Positions 51,068-60,200 of a stretch of DNA of 62,547 bases are shown one piece after another. Below the pieces are notes generated by a model, which worked only from the letters and a program-made list of their open reading frames with translations, searched no databases and was not told the origin of the DNA. The DNA lies in NCBI GenBank assembly GCA_964618975.1, contig CAZUDI010000018.1, positions 1 to 62,547 on the forward strand, given 5' to 3'. Made by a program: the position numbers and the translations under genes. This DNA comes from CAZUDI01 sp964618975 (lineage in GTDB: Bacteria > Desulfobacterota > Desulfomonilia > UBA1062). Every line of letters starts with the position of its first letter. The first letter of the stretch is position 1.

Positions 51068-51856
51068 GTGGCGAACGCCGCGATGAAGCCGACTCATACA
51101 GATATGTTATCACGCGCCAGCGCCCTGCGGGACGCTGGGCGTCAGCAGAGGCCCGCAGGCTCGAAGGAACTGCCGCGTGAAGAAATCTTTTCGCGCAGCC
51201 TCGCCTTCTGGGGCGATGAACGCCAGCGGATGCTCGCTGAGACTGCGATCCTTGTCGGCGGGATGGGGGCCCTGGGGTGTGTGGTCTCCGAAATCCTCGT
51301 GCGTTCCGGGGTGGGCCGGCTTTACCTGGTTGACCGTGGTCTGGTTGATCCCCCGGATCTCAACCGCCAGGCCCTCTACACCCAGGACGACCTCGGGCAG
51401 GCCAAGGCCGCCGTGGCCGCCCGGCGGCTGGAAGCCATGACCGGCTGCACCGAGCTCGTTCCTCTGGAGGTCAGTGTCGGGGAGCACGATCTCGCTGAAG
51501 TCATCGAAGAATGCCGGGGTCTGGCCGACTGCCTGGACAACTATGCCGGCCGGTTTGCCCTCGAGGATGCCCTTCGGCCGGGGATGTTCATGGTCTCGGG
51601 CGCGCTGCTGGGCGACTACGGACAGGCCACCACGATCGTGCCCGGCGCCACGCTGGCCCTGCGGGACCTGTACAAAGGACTCCGGCAGAAGGAGGGGGTC
51701 GTGCCGGTCACGCCCGCCGTGGTCTTCTGTCTGGGCAGCATCATGGCCCAGGAGATCCTCCTGAACCTGGCGGGCAGGCCCGAGTTGGTCAATCAGTTGC
51801 TGGTGGCCGGGTTGGCGGGTCTGCACTTTTCACGCCTGAAGCTCAACCCCGCCTGA
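51068..51856 (+). CDS. ThiF/MoeB/HesA-type E1-like adenylyltransferase
   Basis: The 262-residue product has the E1-like Rossmann domain with the glycine loop VGGMGALG (63-70), the DPPDLNRQ arginine block, the AKAAVA lysine and the DCLDNYAGR segment. These are the residues that bind ATP and the C-terminus of the ubiquitin-like partner, all intact. A zinc-binding CxxC and a clear catalytic cysteine loop are absent, as in many small ThiF-like enzymes. GTG 51068 is used as start; ATG 51083 is possible. The partner at 50834 lacks Gly-Gly, so its real substrate is in doubt. Roles in molybdenum/tungsten cofactor or thiamine synthesis are usual for such pairs. Confidence 0.82.
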   Translation: MANAAMKPTHTDMLSRASALRDAGRQQRPAGSKELPREEIFSRSLAFWGDERQRMLAETAILVGGMGALGCVVSEILVRSGVGRLYLVDRGLVDPPDLNRQALYTQDDLGQAKAAVAARRLEAMTGCTELVPLEVSVGEHDLAEVIEECRGLADCLDNYAGRFALEDALRPGMFMVSGALLGDYGQATTIVPGATLALRDLYKGLRQKEGVVPVTPAVVFCLGSIMAQEILLNLAGRPELVNQLLVAGLAGLHFSRLKLNPA

Positions 51857-51890
51857 TACGCTGTCCAGCGCGAGACATTAATTTCTATAG

Positions 51891-51960
51891 GTCGAATTCC
51901 CTAACCTGTTGCGGCGACAAGGAGGGGCCAGGGCTTGCCCTGGGATTCATAACCATGATT
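51891..51960 (+). repeat. dispersed intergenic repeat, full-length copy
   Basis: AGGTCGAATTCCCT start, GGGGCCAGGGCTTGCCCTGG middle and GGATTCATAACCATGATT end, after the E1-like gene. Confidence 0.55.
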
Positions 51961-52136
51961 TCCCCCACCGCCTGGTGCGCACCGGACGCCACCGTCCTTG
52001 CCATAAGAAAGACGAGGCCGAATGCTCCTTTGACGAGATGCGGACCGCATGTTCAACCTCAGCACCGCTGCCCTGGATGCCGTATGGTGAGGACGTGCTC
52101 CTTCCCCATCAGGGACGGTTTCCCCGCCTGGGCGGC

Positions 52137-52652
52137 TCACGGGGAGTCCTTGAGGGAGTGCTGAATGAAGGCGACCACGAAGGGCAGGTGCGCAAGCGAG
52201 CGCGTCCCGATCTGCAAGAATCCGAGACGTTCATACCAGATCTTAAGGCCGGCATCTGCATCCATGATGCCGATCTGGACCGTCGAGAAACCCCGGGAGA
52301 GTGCCTCGTTCAGGACCTGCCTGTCCAGGGCCTGCCCGTAGCCCTGCCGCCGCTCGGACGGCAGCACGGCCAGGCGCTCCAGGTAACACCGGCCTTTTCC
52401 GGCTCCTTCCAGAGCGGCGCAGCCGAGCGGCCTCTCGGTGGCTTCGAGGAGAGAGTAGGCCGCACCCCGCTCCCGGTCGCCGAGGATCCATTCCCGGGTG
52501 CAGTTCGAGGGGTAATTGGGGCAGTTGTCGGGGGTGAGGCCATAGTGCTCGGCCACATCCCTGAAGGCGGCGCGCATCAGGGGTGCGAGCAGCGGGGCGT
52601 CCACCGTACCGGCCTCCCTGATAGGGATAATCCTGCCGGGCGTAAGGTTCAT
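52137..52652 (-). CDS. GNAT family N-acetyltransferase
   Basis: The 171-residue product has the GNAT acetyl-CoA binding motif RLAVLPSERRQGYGQALDRQVL (R/Q-x-x-G-x-G/A), preceded by an acceptor domain and followed by GFSTVQIGIMDADAGLKIWYERLGFLQIG. The substrate (protein N-terminus, amine or antibiotic) is unknown. It is not in an obvious operon. Confidence 0.85.
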   Translation of the reverse strand: MNLTPGRIIPIREAGTVDAPLLAPLMRAAFRDVAEHYGLTPDNCPNYPSNCTREWILGDRERGAAYSLLEATERPLGCAALEGAGKGRCYLERLAVLPSERRQGYGQALDRQVLNEALSRGFSTVQIGIMDADAGLKIWYERLGFLQIGTRSLAHLPFVVAFIQHSLKDSP

Positions 52653-52699
52653 GGGTCTTGCCTGCACCCTCATCCCACCCGGTGCCCTTCAGCGTCGTC

Positions 52700-52735
52700 T
52701 GCGGCCTGATGAGGGGAGGGCTTGCCCCGGGGGTC
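52700..52735 (+). repeat. dispersed intergenic repeat, partial copy
   Basis: Only the GGGGAGGGCTTGCCCCGGGG segment and nearby bases match. Confidence 0.3.
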
Positions 52736-52789
52736 TCTGTGTCGGTCTCTGCCTTTGTACGAACGTTCGGCGTCTTACCCGGGGGGTGA

Positions 52790-53164
52790 CTAGTCCCGCA
52801 TCTGGTACTGGCGGTAGAGGTCGTCGAGCACCTTCAGCAGCGAGGCGGCGCTTTCCTTGAAGGTGGGGTCGTTCCCGTTCTTGAGCTGGATCAGATAGGA
52901 GCTGTGGACCGTGAAGTGCCATTCGCGGCTGCCGGCCTCGGCCTCGGTGATGATGCAGCTCCCCTCGCCGTTGACATTTTTGCCGAGGGTGTCCTCGAAG
53001 ATCGTGTCATAGCGCTGTCTGAGCGGCTGTGCGTCCCCCAGGCCGTTGCGGAAGTGGAAGCGCAGACCGGCACGGCCGGAGGGCTCTACCCGCAGAAAAT
53101 CCTTTTTCAGACCCTCAATGCACGTTTTCAGATCGTGCAGATTCTCGGCTGTCAACGTATCCAT
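52790..53164 (-). CDS. hypothetical 124-residue protein
   Basis: I do not recognise the family. ATG 53164 has GGGAGG. The product is a soluble protein with mixed helix/strand pattern (MDTLTAENLHDLKTCIEGLKKDFLRVEPSGRAGLRF at the N-terminus and SAASLLKVLDDLYRQYQMRD at the C-terminus). No motif, signal or membrane segment is visible. Codon use matches the neighbours, which supports a real gene. Confidence 0.6.
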   Translation of the reverse strand: MDTLTAENLHDLKTCIEGLKKDFLRVEPSGRAGLRFHFRNGLGDAQPLRQRYDTIFEDTLGKNVNGEGSCIITEAEAGSREWHFTVHSSYLIQLKNGNDPTFKESAASLLKVLDDLYRQYQMRD

Positions 53165-53460
53165 GTCAAACCTCCCGTGGATGATATGTACACAGGTCAC
53201 CGCGATAAAGCGTATCTCCGGTGAATCAGGTCTCAATTATGCCACGAAAGGAGGCCAAAGAACAGAAAATAATCGATATTCCGGTAGATTGAAAGTCCGG
53301 CTCGAGGCGGGAAAAATACACACGTACTCCGGGGTCATCGCGGGAAACGCCCCATACAGGTGATAATGGGCAGGCCTCATTTCACATGCGCAAGGAATGT
53401 TGGGAGAAGTGACCCGGGGAAGGGGGGCTGCCTTCCGAGCGGGGCTCAGGGGTATCCTTC

Positions 53461-53892
53461 TCATGGCAGGCGGCTCACCCACAGAACCACCGCGGCGGCC
53501 ACCCCTAGCCAGATCAGAATGATCACCGCAGCGGCCACGAGGCTCCTGGGACGTTTGTGCTGCAGGAGTTCGCGGGCCTTCAGGCGGTTTTCCCCGAGGA
53601 CCGCGGCCGGGATCAGGCGCCGGGCGACCCACAGACCAAAGGGGATCAGTACCAGATCGTCGAGATATCCTATGAGCGGGATGAAGTCCGGGATCAGGTC
53701 GATGGGGCTGATGGCGTACCCGGCGACGAAGAGGGCCCAGGCCCTGGCATACCAGGGGACGCGCGGGTCGCGCGCGGCGAGCCAGAGGGCATAGACCTCG
53801 ATCAGCCCGAGATGAGCCTGCGCCTGCAGGCGTTGTCGGCGGGTGGGCCTCGAGGGATTCATCTCCGGTGTGTTTTGGGGTGGGTCGGGCAT
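53461..53892 (-). CDS. DUF1232 (YkvA-like) membrane protein
   Basis: The 143-residue product contains the DUF1232 core FVAGYAISPIDLIPDFIPLIGYLDDLVLIPFGLWVARRLIP and a C-terminal hydrophobic helix (LVAAAVIILIWLGVAAAVVLWV). The function of the domain is unknown. It precedes nothing obvious and follows the HXXEE gene with a 9-base gap. Confidence 0.82.
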   Translation of the reverse strand: MPDPPQNTPEMNPSRPTRRQRLQAQAHLGLIEVYALWLAARDPRVPWYARAWALFVAGYAISPIDLIPDFIPLIGYLDDLVLIPFGLWVARRLIPAAVLGENRLKARELLQHKRPRSLVAAAVIILIWLGVAAAVVLWVSRLP

Positions 53893-53901
53893 ATGGCGGC
53901 C

Positions 53902-54462
53902 TCAGGAGAATTTGGCCTTCAGCCAGCGCTCGAACCTCAGGGCCAGGGCGTGCACGCAAAGCAGATTGAGCGCGATCACGACGCTGAAAAGAAGCGTCCA
54001 GAAAAGCACCGCGCGCCATGCCAGCAGGTCTCCCGCATTCAGGGCATGCAGGGCCAGCACGCCGTAGAGGCAGCCTATGACGCTGGTGATGATCGCGGGC
54101 ACGTAGCCGCGGTAGATTATGAACTGCACGATATGCACGATGAGGTGCAGCAGGAAGCCCAGCAGGATTCCGGCCCAGAAGGCGTAGAGGGAATGTTCCA
54201 CCGCGATCAGGGTGAGGGCGCTCAGGAGGAGGTATTCCTCGGCTACGGCCAGGCTGAAGGAGGAAGGCGAAAGACGGGCGTAGTGCGGCAGGACCCTTTT
54301 AGCCAGCCGCGGGAAGCGCGCGTTCAGGCGCGGCTGGTTTTTGACGATCCATGGCGGCAGCATGATGATCTCTTCGAATTCGTGCAGCATGAACACCACC
54401 GGCAAAAGCCACATGAAGGTCTCGACCCTGAGGCCGGGAAGGGGCCAGGCAAGCGCTATCAT
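53902..54462 (-). CDS. HXXEE domain membrane protein
   Basis: The 186-residue product has about five hydrophobic helices and the motif HEFEE (residues 26-30) near the start of the second, the defining H-x-x-E-E of the family. The function is unknown, though the motif suggests a membrane metal site. It lies next to the DUF1232 gene and they may be cotranscribed. Confidence 0.82.
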   Translation of the reverse strand: MIALAWPLPGLRVETFMWLLPVVFMLHEFEEIIMLPPWIVKNQPRLNARFPRLAKRVLPHYARLSPSSFSLAVAEEYLLLSALTLIAVEHSLYAFWAGILLGFLLHLIVHIVQFIIYRGYVPAIITSVIGCLYGVLALHALNAGDLLAWRAVLFWTLLFSVVIALNLLCVHALALRFERWLKAKFS

Positions 54463-54570
54463 CGCGGGCGTCTCCCTTCAGCGGTTGCGATCGACGGGTG
54501 CTCATCCGTCCCGGTACGAAGGGCGGAGGGGCCTTTTGTCTGCGGGATCGCGCCCCGGCGGCGCGGGGGC

Positions 54571-55146
54571 TCAGGCGTAGAAATCGGTGGCGGATACATG
54601 GCCGGCATCATCGAGGACGAGGCCCTCCATCTCAAGCAGGGCGCGTTTCATGGACAGGCCGCCCTGGAATCCACCCAGGGTACGGTCGGAACGGATGGCC
54701 CGGTGACAGGGCACGACGAGGGGGAAGGGGTTTCGGGCCAGGGCGCCTCCCACGGCGCGTGCACCCCCGGGGATACCCAGGTGCCGGGCGACGCCCTGGT
54801 AGGTGCACACAGCCCCGCGGGGGACGGCATGCTCGGCGCTGAGGACCGCGCGCTGAAAGGGCGAGCACAGCTCCAGGCGTACCAGGTCGAGGCTGAAGCT
54901 GATGTCCTGGCCTTCCAGCAAGCCCTCGATGTCATCGGTGGCGGTATCCATGGCGGCGCAGGACTGTTCGGCCACGCACGGCAGCACCTTGAAGAGCTGG
55001 TCCGGGGGCGGCAGCCCCGGCCGGGGGAGTACGATCCTCACGATGCCCGGGCGGGATTCGGCGATGTTCCAGAGCAGGCCCAGCTCTCCGAAGGCCGTGG
55101 TTCGGATCACGGCGAAGAGCGGCGATGATGAGAGCGTCGATGGCAT
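54571..55146 (-). CDS. ogt: methylated-DNA-[protein]-cysteine S-methyltransferase
   Basis: The 191-residue product is an Ogt/MGMT suicide DNA repair protein that removes O6-methylguanine. The active-site PCHRAI with the acceptor cysteine (about 145-150), GIPGGARAVGGALARNPFPLVVPCHR and GGFQGGLSMKRALLEMEG blocks are complete. It lies 109 bases from the HXXEE gene and is likely made alone. Confidence 0.92.
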   Translation of the reverse strand: MPSTLSSSPLFAVIRTTAFGELGLLWNIAESRPGIVRIVLPRPGLPPPDQLFKVLPCVAEQSCAAMDTATDDIEGLLEGQDISFSLDLVRLELCSPFQRAVLSAEHAVPRGAVCTYQGVARHLGIPGGARAVGGALARNPFPLVVPCHRAIRSDRTLGGFQGGLSMKRALLEMEGLVLDDAGHVSATDFYA

Positions 55147-55250
55147 GCAAACTTCCCCCCAGCGTGGTTATCATGGGGTCTGGAGACGACCCTCACAAGA
55201 AAGCCATGATAGCACGCTCGTATCGTTGTTGTACAGTCACCCTTGATGAC

Positions 55251-55325
55251 CTGAGGGTCGATTCCCGGCCGCTTGCGGCGGAAAGCGGGGGTCATAAGCT
55301 TGCCCCGGGGTTCATATCCATGATC
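55251..55325 (+). repeat. dispersed intergenic repeat, full-length copy
   Basis: CTGAGGGTCGATTCCCGGCC, GCCGCTTGCGGCGG palindrome part, AAGCTTGCCCCGGGGTTCAT and ATCCATGATC end, in a 240-base gap before the fusion gene. Confidence 0.6.
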
Positions 55326-55388
55326 GGGGGGCGCTGGGGTGGATTGTGGTGGCACGCATGCGGCGGTTAAGGGTATAGAGCAGATAGC

Positions 55389-57200
55389 ATGTTCAGGATC
55401 CGAAGGATCTACGACGATCTGCTCCCCGTCAACCAGGAGGCGCTCCGGCAGGTGCTGGAGATGATGCCGGAGCGCTTTGCGGGGATCCATGCCACCGATA
55501 TTGACAAGATTCCGGAAATGCTCGTCAATCCCATGAAACACCGCTTCCGGGCCATCCTGTACGTGGCCGAGAACCTGCGCGGTGTCGTGCAGGGCTTCGC
55601 CCTTGTCTCCCACGAACCCGAGCTCAAGTTCTGTTTCCTGGACTATCTTTCCTCGTCCCGGCAGTACCAGGGCGGCGGGATCGGCGGCGTGCTCTACGAG
55701 CGCGTGCGCGACGAGGCCCTGGGGCTTGGTGTGATCGGGATCTTCTGCGAGTGCCTGCCGGACGACCCCGCCCTGTGCCCGGACCCGGCCCAGCTCGAGC
55801 AGAACCGCGCGCGACTGAGATTCTATGAGCGCTACGGGGCGCGTCCGGTGATCAATACCGCCTACGAGACGCCGCTGAGCCCCGCCCACGACAACCCCCC
55901 CTACCTGGTCTTCGATGACCTCGGGCAGGGGCGCACCCCCGGGCGGGAGCAGGCCCGTGTCATCGTGCGGTCCATCCTGGAGCGCAAATACGGCGAGTTG
56001 TGCCCGCCGGGCTATATCGAGATGGTGGTGGCCTCCTTGCGCGATAAGACCCTGGCCCTGCGCGCACGCCGCTATACACACAGAAGATCCGTAACGGGTG
56101 CATCCTGCCGGGGCCGTTTCGGACGCATAGCCCTGGTGGTCAATGACCGGCACGCCATCCACCACGTACGCGAGCGGGGCTATGTGGAATCCCCGGTGAG
56201 GATCGACGCCATCCTCGACGAGCTCACCAGCACCAAGTTGTTCGAACGCATCCCCCCGGGGAGATTCTCCGAGAAGCATATCCTCTCGGTACACGCAAGG
56301 TCCTATGTGGAGTACTTCAAGAAGGTCTGCGGCGCACTCGAGCCCGGCAGGTCGGTCTACCCTTACGTGTTCCCCTTGAGGAACCAGTCGCGCGCCCCGC
56401 GGGAACTGGCCGTGCGGGCCGGATACTACTGCATCGACACCTTCACGCCGCTCAACCAGAACGCCTATCTGGCCGCCAAGCACGGCGTGGACTGCACCCT
56501 CACCGCGGCGCGTGCCCTCCTTAAGGGCTATCGCCTGGCCTACAGCCTCGTGCGCCCGCCGGGTCACCATGCCGAAGAACGGGTCTTCGGCGGGTTCTGC
56601 TATTTCAACAACGCCGCCATCGCGGCCACCTACCTGGGCAAGTTCGGCCGTGTCGCCATCCTCGACATCGATTACCACCATGGCAACGGCCAGCAGCAGA
56701 TCTTCTATGCCCGCCGGGATGTGCTCACCGTCTCCATTCATGGCCACCCGCGCTTTGCTTACCCCTATTTCAGCGGTTTCGCCGACGAACGCGGCCAGGG
56801 GGAGGGCCGGGGCTTCAACCTGAACTATCCCCTCAAGGAGCATATCACCGCGGTGGAGTACCTCGCAGTCTGCGAGCAGGCCCTGGAAAAGGTGGCGGAA
56901 TATGCCCCGGCCTATCTGATCGTTTGCCTCGGTCTGGATACCGCCCGGGGCGACCCCACCGGGACCTGGCCCCTTGTGGCCCGTGATTTCGAGCAGGTGG
57001 GCCGGCGCATCGGCGCCCTCAGACGGCCCACCCTGATACAGCAGGAGGGCGGCTACCGCACCAGGACCATCGGGGTGAACGCCCGGCATTTTTTCGTCGG
57101 CCTGTGCACGGGGACGCTGGGTGAGTTGCACCTTGGTCCGGTGAGGGGTTCCGGGCGGAAGAAACGCGCCTCGGCACGCGTACAGGGCTCCAGGGAGTAA
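55389..57200 (+). CDS. GNAT acetyltransferase-histone deacetylase family fusion
   Basis: The 603-residue product joins two opposite activities. Residues 1-190 are a GNAT acetyltransferase domain (CFLDYLSSSRQYQGGGIGGVLYERVRDEALGLG, an acetyl-CoA loop). Residues 230-590 are a class II histone-deacetylase-like / acetylpolyamine amidohydrolase domain with SLVRPPGHHAEE, AILDIDYHHGNGQQQIFY, SIHGHPRFAYPYF and CLGLDTARGDPTG, where the zinc and catalytic residues lie. The natural targets may be polyamines, lysine side chains or small amines. It ends 33 bases before the convergent sbcC gene. The fusion is in one frame without a base composition change and looks native. Confidence 0.9.
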   Translation: MFRIRRIYDDLLPVNQEALRQVLEMMPERFAGIHATDIDKIPEMLVNPMKHRFRAILYVAENLRGVVQGFALVSHEPELKFCFLDYLSSSRQYQGGGIGGVLYERVRDEALGLGVIGIFCECLPDDPALCPDPAQLEQNRARLRFYERYGARPVINTAYETPLSPAHDNPPYLVFDDLGQGRTPGREQARVIVRSILERKYGELCPPGYIEMVVASLRDKTLALRARRYTHRRSVTGASCRGRFGRIALVVNDRHAIHHVRERGYVESPVRIDAILDELTSTKLFERIPPGRFSEKHILSVHARSYVEYFKKVCGALEPGRSVYPYVFPLRNQSRAPRELAVRAGYYCIDTFTPLNQNAYLAAKHGVDCTLTAARALLKGYRLAYSLVRPPGHHAEERVFGGFCYFNNAAIAATYLGKFGRVAILDIDYHHGNGQQQIFYARRDVLTVSIHGHPRFAYPYFSGFADERGQGEGRGFNLNYPLKEHITAVEYLAVCEQALEKVAEYAPAYLIVCLGLDTARGDPTGTWPLVARDFEQVGRRIGALRRPTLIQQEGGYRTRTIGVNARHFFVGLCTGTLGELHLGPVRGSGRKKRASARVQGSRE

Positions 57201-57233
57201 ACCAGGGGGGCGGCACGCCGTGATCGCGGGCGC

Positions 57234-60200
57234 TCAGCGGGATCCTGAGGGGGAAGGCTCCCGGATCCTCAGGCAGCCGGGACCGGCCAGGGTGCTGCGG
57301 CCGCCCGTTTGAGGGATCACCTGGATCTGGGTGCCGATGCGCTCCTTGAGCGCCGAGACGTGCGATATGACACCGATCAGCTTGCCGTCCTGCCTGAGCC
57401 CCGCCAGGGTTTCGAGGGCGTCTTCGAGGGCGTCTTCGTCGAGGGTGCCGAAGCCTTCGTCGAGGAAGAGCGAGTCGACCCTGACCTTGCGGCTGGCCAT
57501 CTGGGAAAGGCCCAGGGCCAGGGCCAGGCTGACGATGAAGCCTTCTCCGCCCGAGAGGTTTTTGGTGGAGCGGATCTCGCCGGCCTGGTAGTTGTCGATC
57601 ACGTTGAGCTCCAGGGGCCGGGTGGCGTCATGGATCAGCAGATAGCGGTCCGACATCCGGCACAGCTGGCGGTTGGCGTGGGCGATCAGCATCTCGAAGG
57701 TCAGTCCCTGGGCGAAGTTGCGGAATTTTTTGCCGTCGGCCGAGCCGATGAGTTGATGCAGGTCATCCCACTGGGCACAGCTATCCTTTTGGGCCGCCAC
57801 CGCGGTGATGCGTTCCTGCAGCCGTTCCTGGTGTCCGGCGTTCTCTTTCAGGACCGCCAGCAGGCCGCCGATATCGGTACGGGTCTGCTTCAGGTCCGCT
57901 TCGGCAGCAAGGAGTTCCTCTCTGAGCGTTTCCGGCGGCAGATCAGTCAGTTGTTTCTGAAGGTTGGCCTCGAGGGTTGCCTGCTTGTCCCGTCGGCGGG
58001 CTTCGAGCTGGGTTTTTTCGCTGATCAGGGCCTGCTCCTGGCGGGTGAGATTTTCGTGCTCCTCTTCCGGAATACGGGCGCAAAGATAATCGCCCTCGTC
58101 CTCGAACCCGGCCTTTAGGAGTTTGGCCTTAAGCCTCTGATCGGCCTGGTCCAGTCCCGCCGAGCGCTTGAGCGTCCGCCCTTCCAGGGAGGCCGCCCGT
58201 TCCTTCAGGACCGAGAGCTCCTGTTCCAGTTTTGCATGGGCCTCGCGCTCTGTCTCATAGGTCCTGAGCGCCTGATCCACGGATTGCGTCAGCCGCAGCT
58301 CCTCCTGATCGGTGTTTTTGTCTGCATAAAGCCTAAATCTCTCGGTATTGAGCAATGTATGCTGGACCTTGAGCTTGTCTAAGTCCCCCAGCTGCTCTTT
58401 AAGATCACCCTCGAGTTTTTCCAGCAGGGCGCGGTCCCGGGTGAGACCGGTCTGCAGGTCATGGATCCGCACCTCGAGGGAGGCCTGCACCTCAAGTCCG
58501 GCCTTCCAGGCATCCCGGCGGGCCGTCAGGTCCTTCAGAATCGTTCCGATATCCGCTCCAAGCTCTCTGATCCCGAAGGGTTCGACATCCCTGAGCGCTG
58601 CAAGACGGGCCCTGTCCGCCTCACGTGCGAGGGCTTGGGCCTCCCGGGTCAGCCGCGCCTGCTCGCGCCCGGCCGTATCAAGCCGATGTCTGGCCTCCTG
58701 CAGGCTGCCGGCACTGCCCTCCAGGATTTCCCGCGCCTTTTCACGTCCTTCGTGCACCGCCTTCTCCTGCCGGGTCAGCGCTTCGGAATCAGCGATCAGA
58801 GAGGAGATCTCTTTGATTACCCCCTGGGTGTGGGCCAGGGCCTCGCCTATCTTCCTCGCCCGATTTTCAGGTTCGCCTGCGAGCTTCAGTTTGCGCAATC
58901 CCGCGGTTAATTGAACCTCATCGGCCTCCCGTGCCGCCCGTTTATCATCCAGGGCCTGTTCGGCATGCCGGATCTCGGCCGCCATCCCGGCCCGCCGGGC
59001 TTCCAGCATGCCCAGGTTGTCCGTCAGCCGCCCGAGTGCGGCGCGGGCATCCTTGAGGCCGGATTCCGCCTGGTCCGGCTCGGGAATATTCCCCCGGGCA
59101 TACGGATGGTCGAGGGCACCGCACAGCGGGCAGGGCTGGCCGTCGATCAGCCGCTGGCGCTCCTCTTCGAGATCCCGGATACGGTGCAGGAGGGCCGCCT
59201 GCTTTTCCATGGCGGCCGTCGTTCCCTCCAGCAGGGCCTTCTTTTCCCCGCAGGTGCTTATTTCAGCCAGGAGCGTTTGATGGCCGGTCAGTGATGCGGC
59301 CAGCCTTTGCTCCTGTTCCTCTATCTCGGATGATGTGTGCTCAAGGCGTGCGATGATTTCAAGGGTCTGCTGCAGCTGGTGTTCACGCTCCCACTGGCCC
59401 TCGGCCTCCCGGCGCCAGTGGGTGAGGTCGCGTCCCTTAAGAATACGCGCGGCCTTATCGGCCAGCCCTGCACACGCCTCCTGCACCTGCTCGAAGGCCT
59501 CGCGGGCCTTCGCATGCTCATCCTCCAACGCCCGGCACCTGGCCGCCGCGTTTTCCGCCTCTGCGGCGGCCGCGGCCCCCGCCTTATCCGCAGTTACCAG
59601 GCGGGCCTCCATATCGCTTAGGGAGGCAAAGCCCCTCTCGATAGCGGTCAGGGTCGTCATGAGCGCGGCATCGCGGGCATGCTGAGCCTGGGAGACCTGC
59701 ACGGCCCGTAGGTCATCCTCTGCTTTTTGAAGGGTTTGCGAGGTCTGCTCGATGGCCGCCTGGTAGCGAGCGAGTTGCTGCTCGGTCTTCGCCCGGGTGG
59801 TCTCCCGCTCTTGGAGCTGCCTCTTCTGCTCGTCCAGTCGGGTATCGAGGTCGCGGACCTTGCGAATGAGCTCCGCCTCATGCCGCAGTATTTTGCGGGC
59901 TTGATCGAGCCCTTTTTCCGCGGCCTGCCTGCGGTTCAGGGCCGCTTCCCGGGCCTTGTCCCTGACAGGCTGGGTGGAGTGCAGGTCCTCGAGCTCCTGC
60001 GTCTCCTTGAGCTGCAGCTCACGCAGACCTGCCACCTCCCGGTAGTCTCCTTCCAGGCTGAGCGCCCGGCGCGACCTTGCGAGTCTCTTGCCCTGAGGCG
60101 CGAACTCAGCGGCGCGTTTTCCGAGATCTTTGGCGAGACCCTCCAGTTCAGCAATCCCCCTTTCCAGCGCCTCGATGTTTTCACACCAGGCCAGTGCCCG

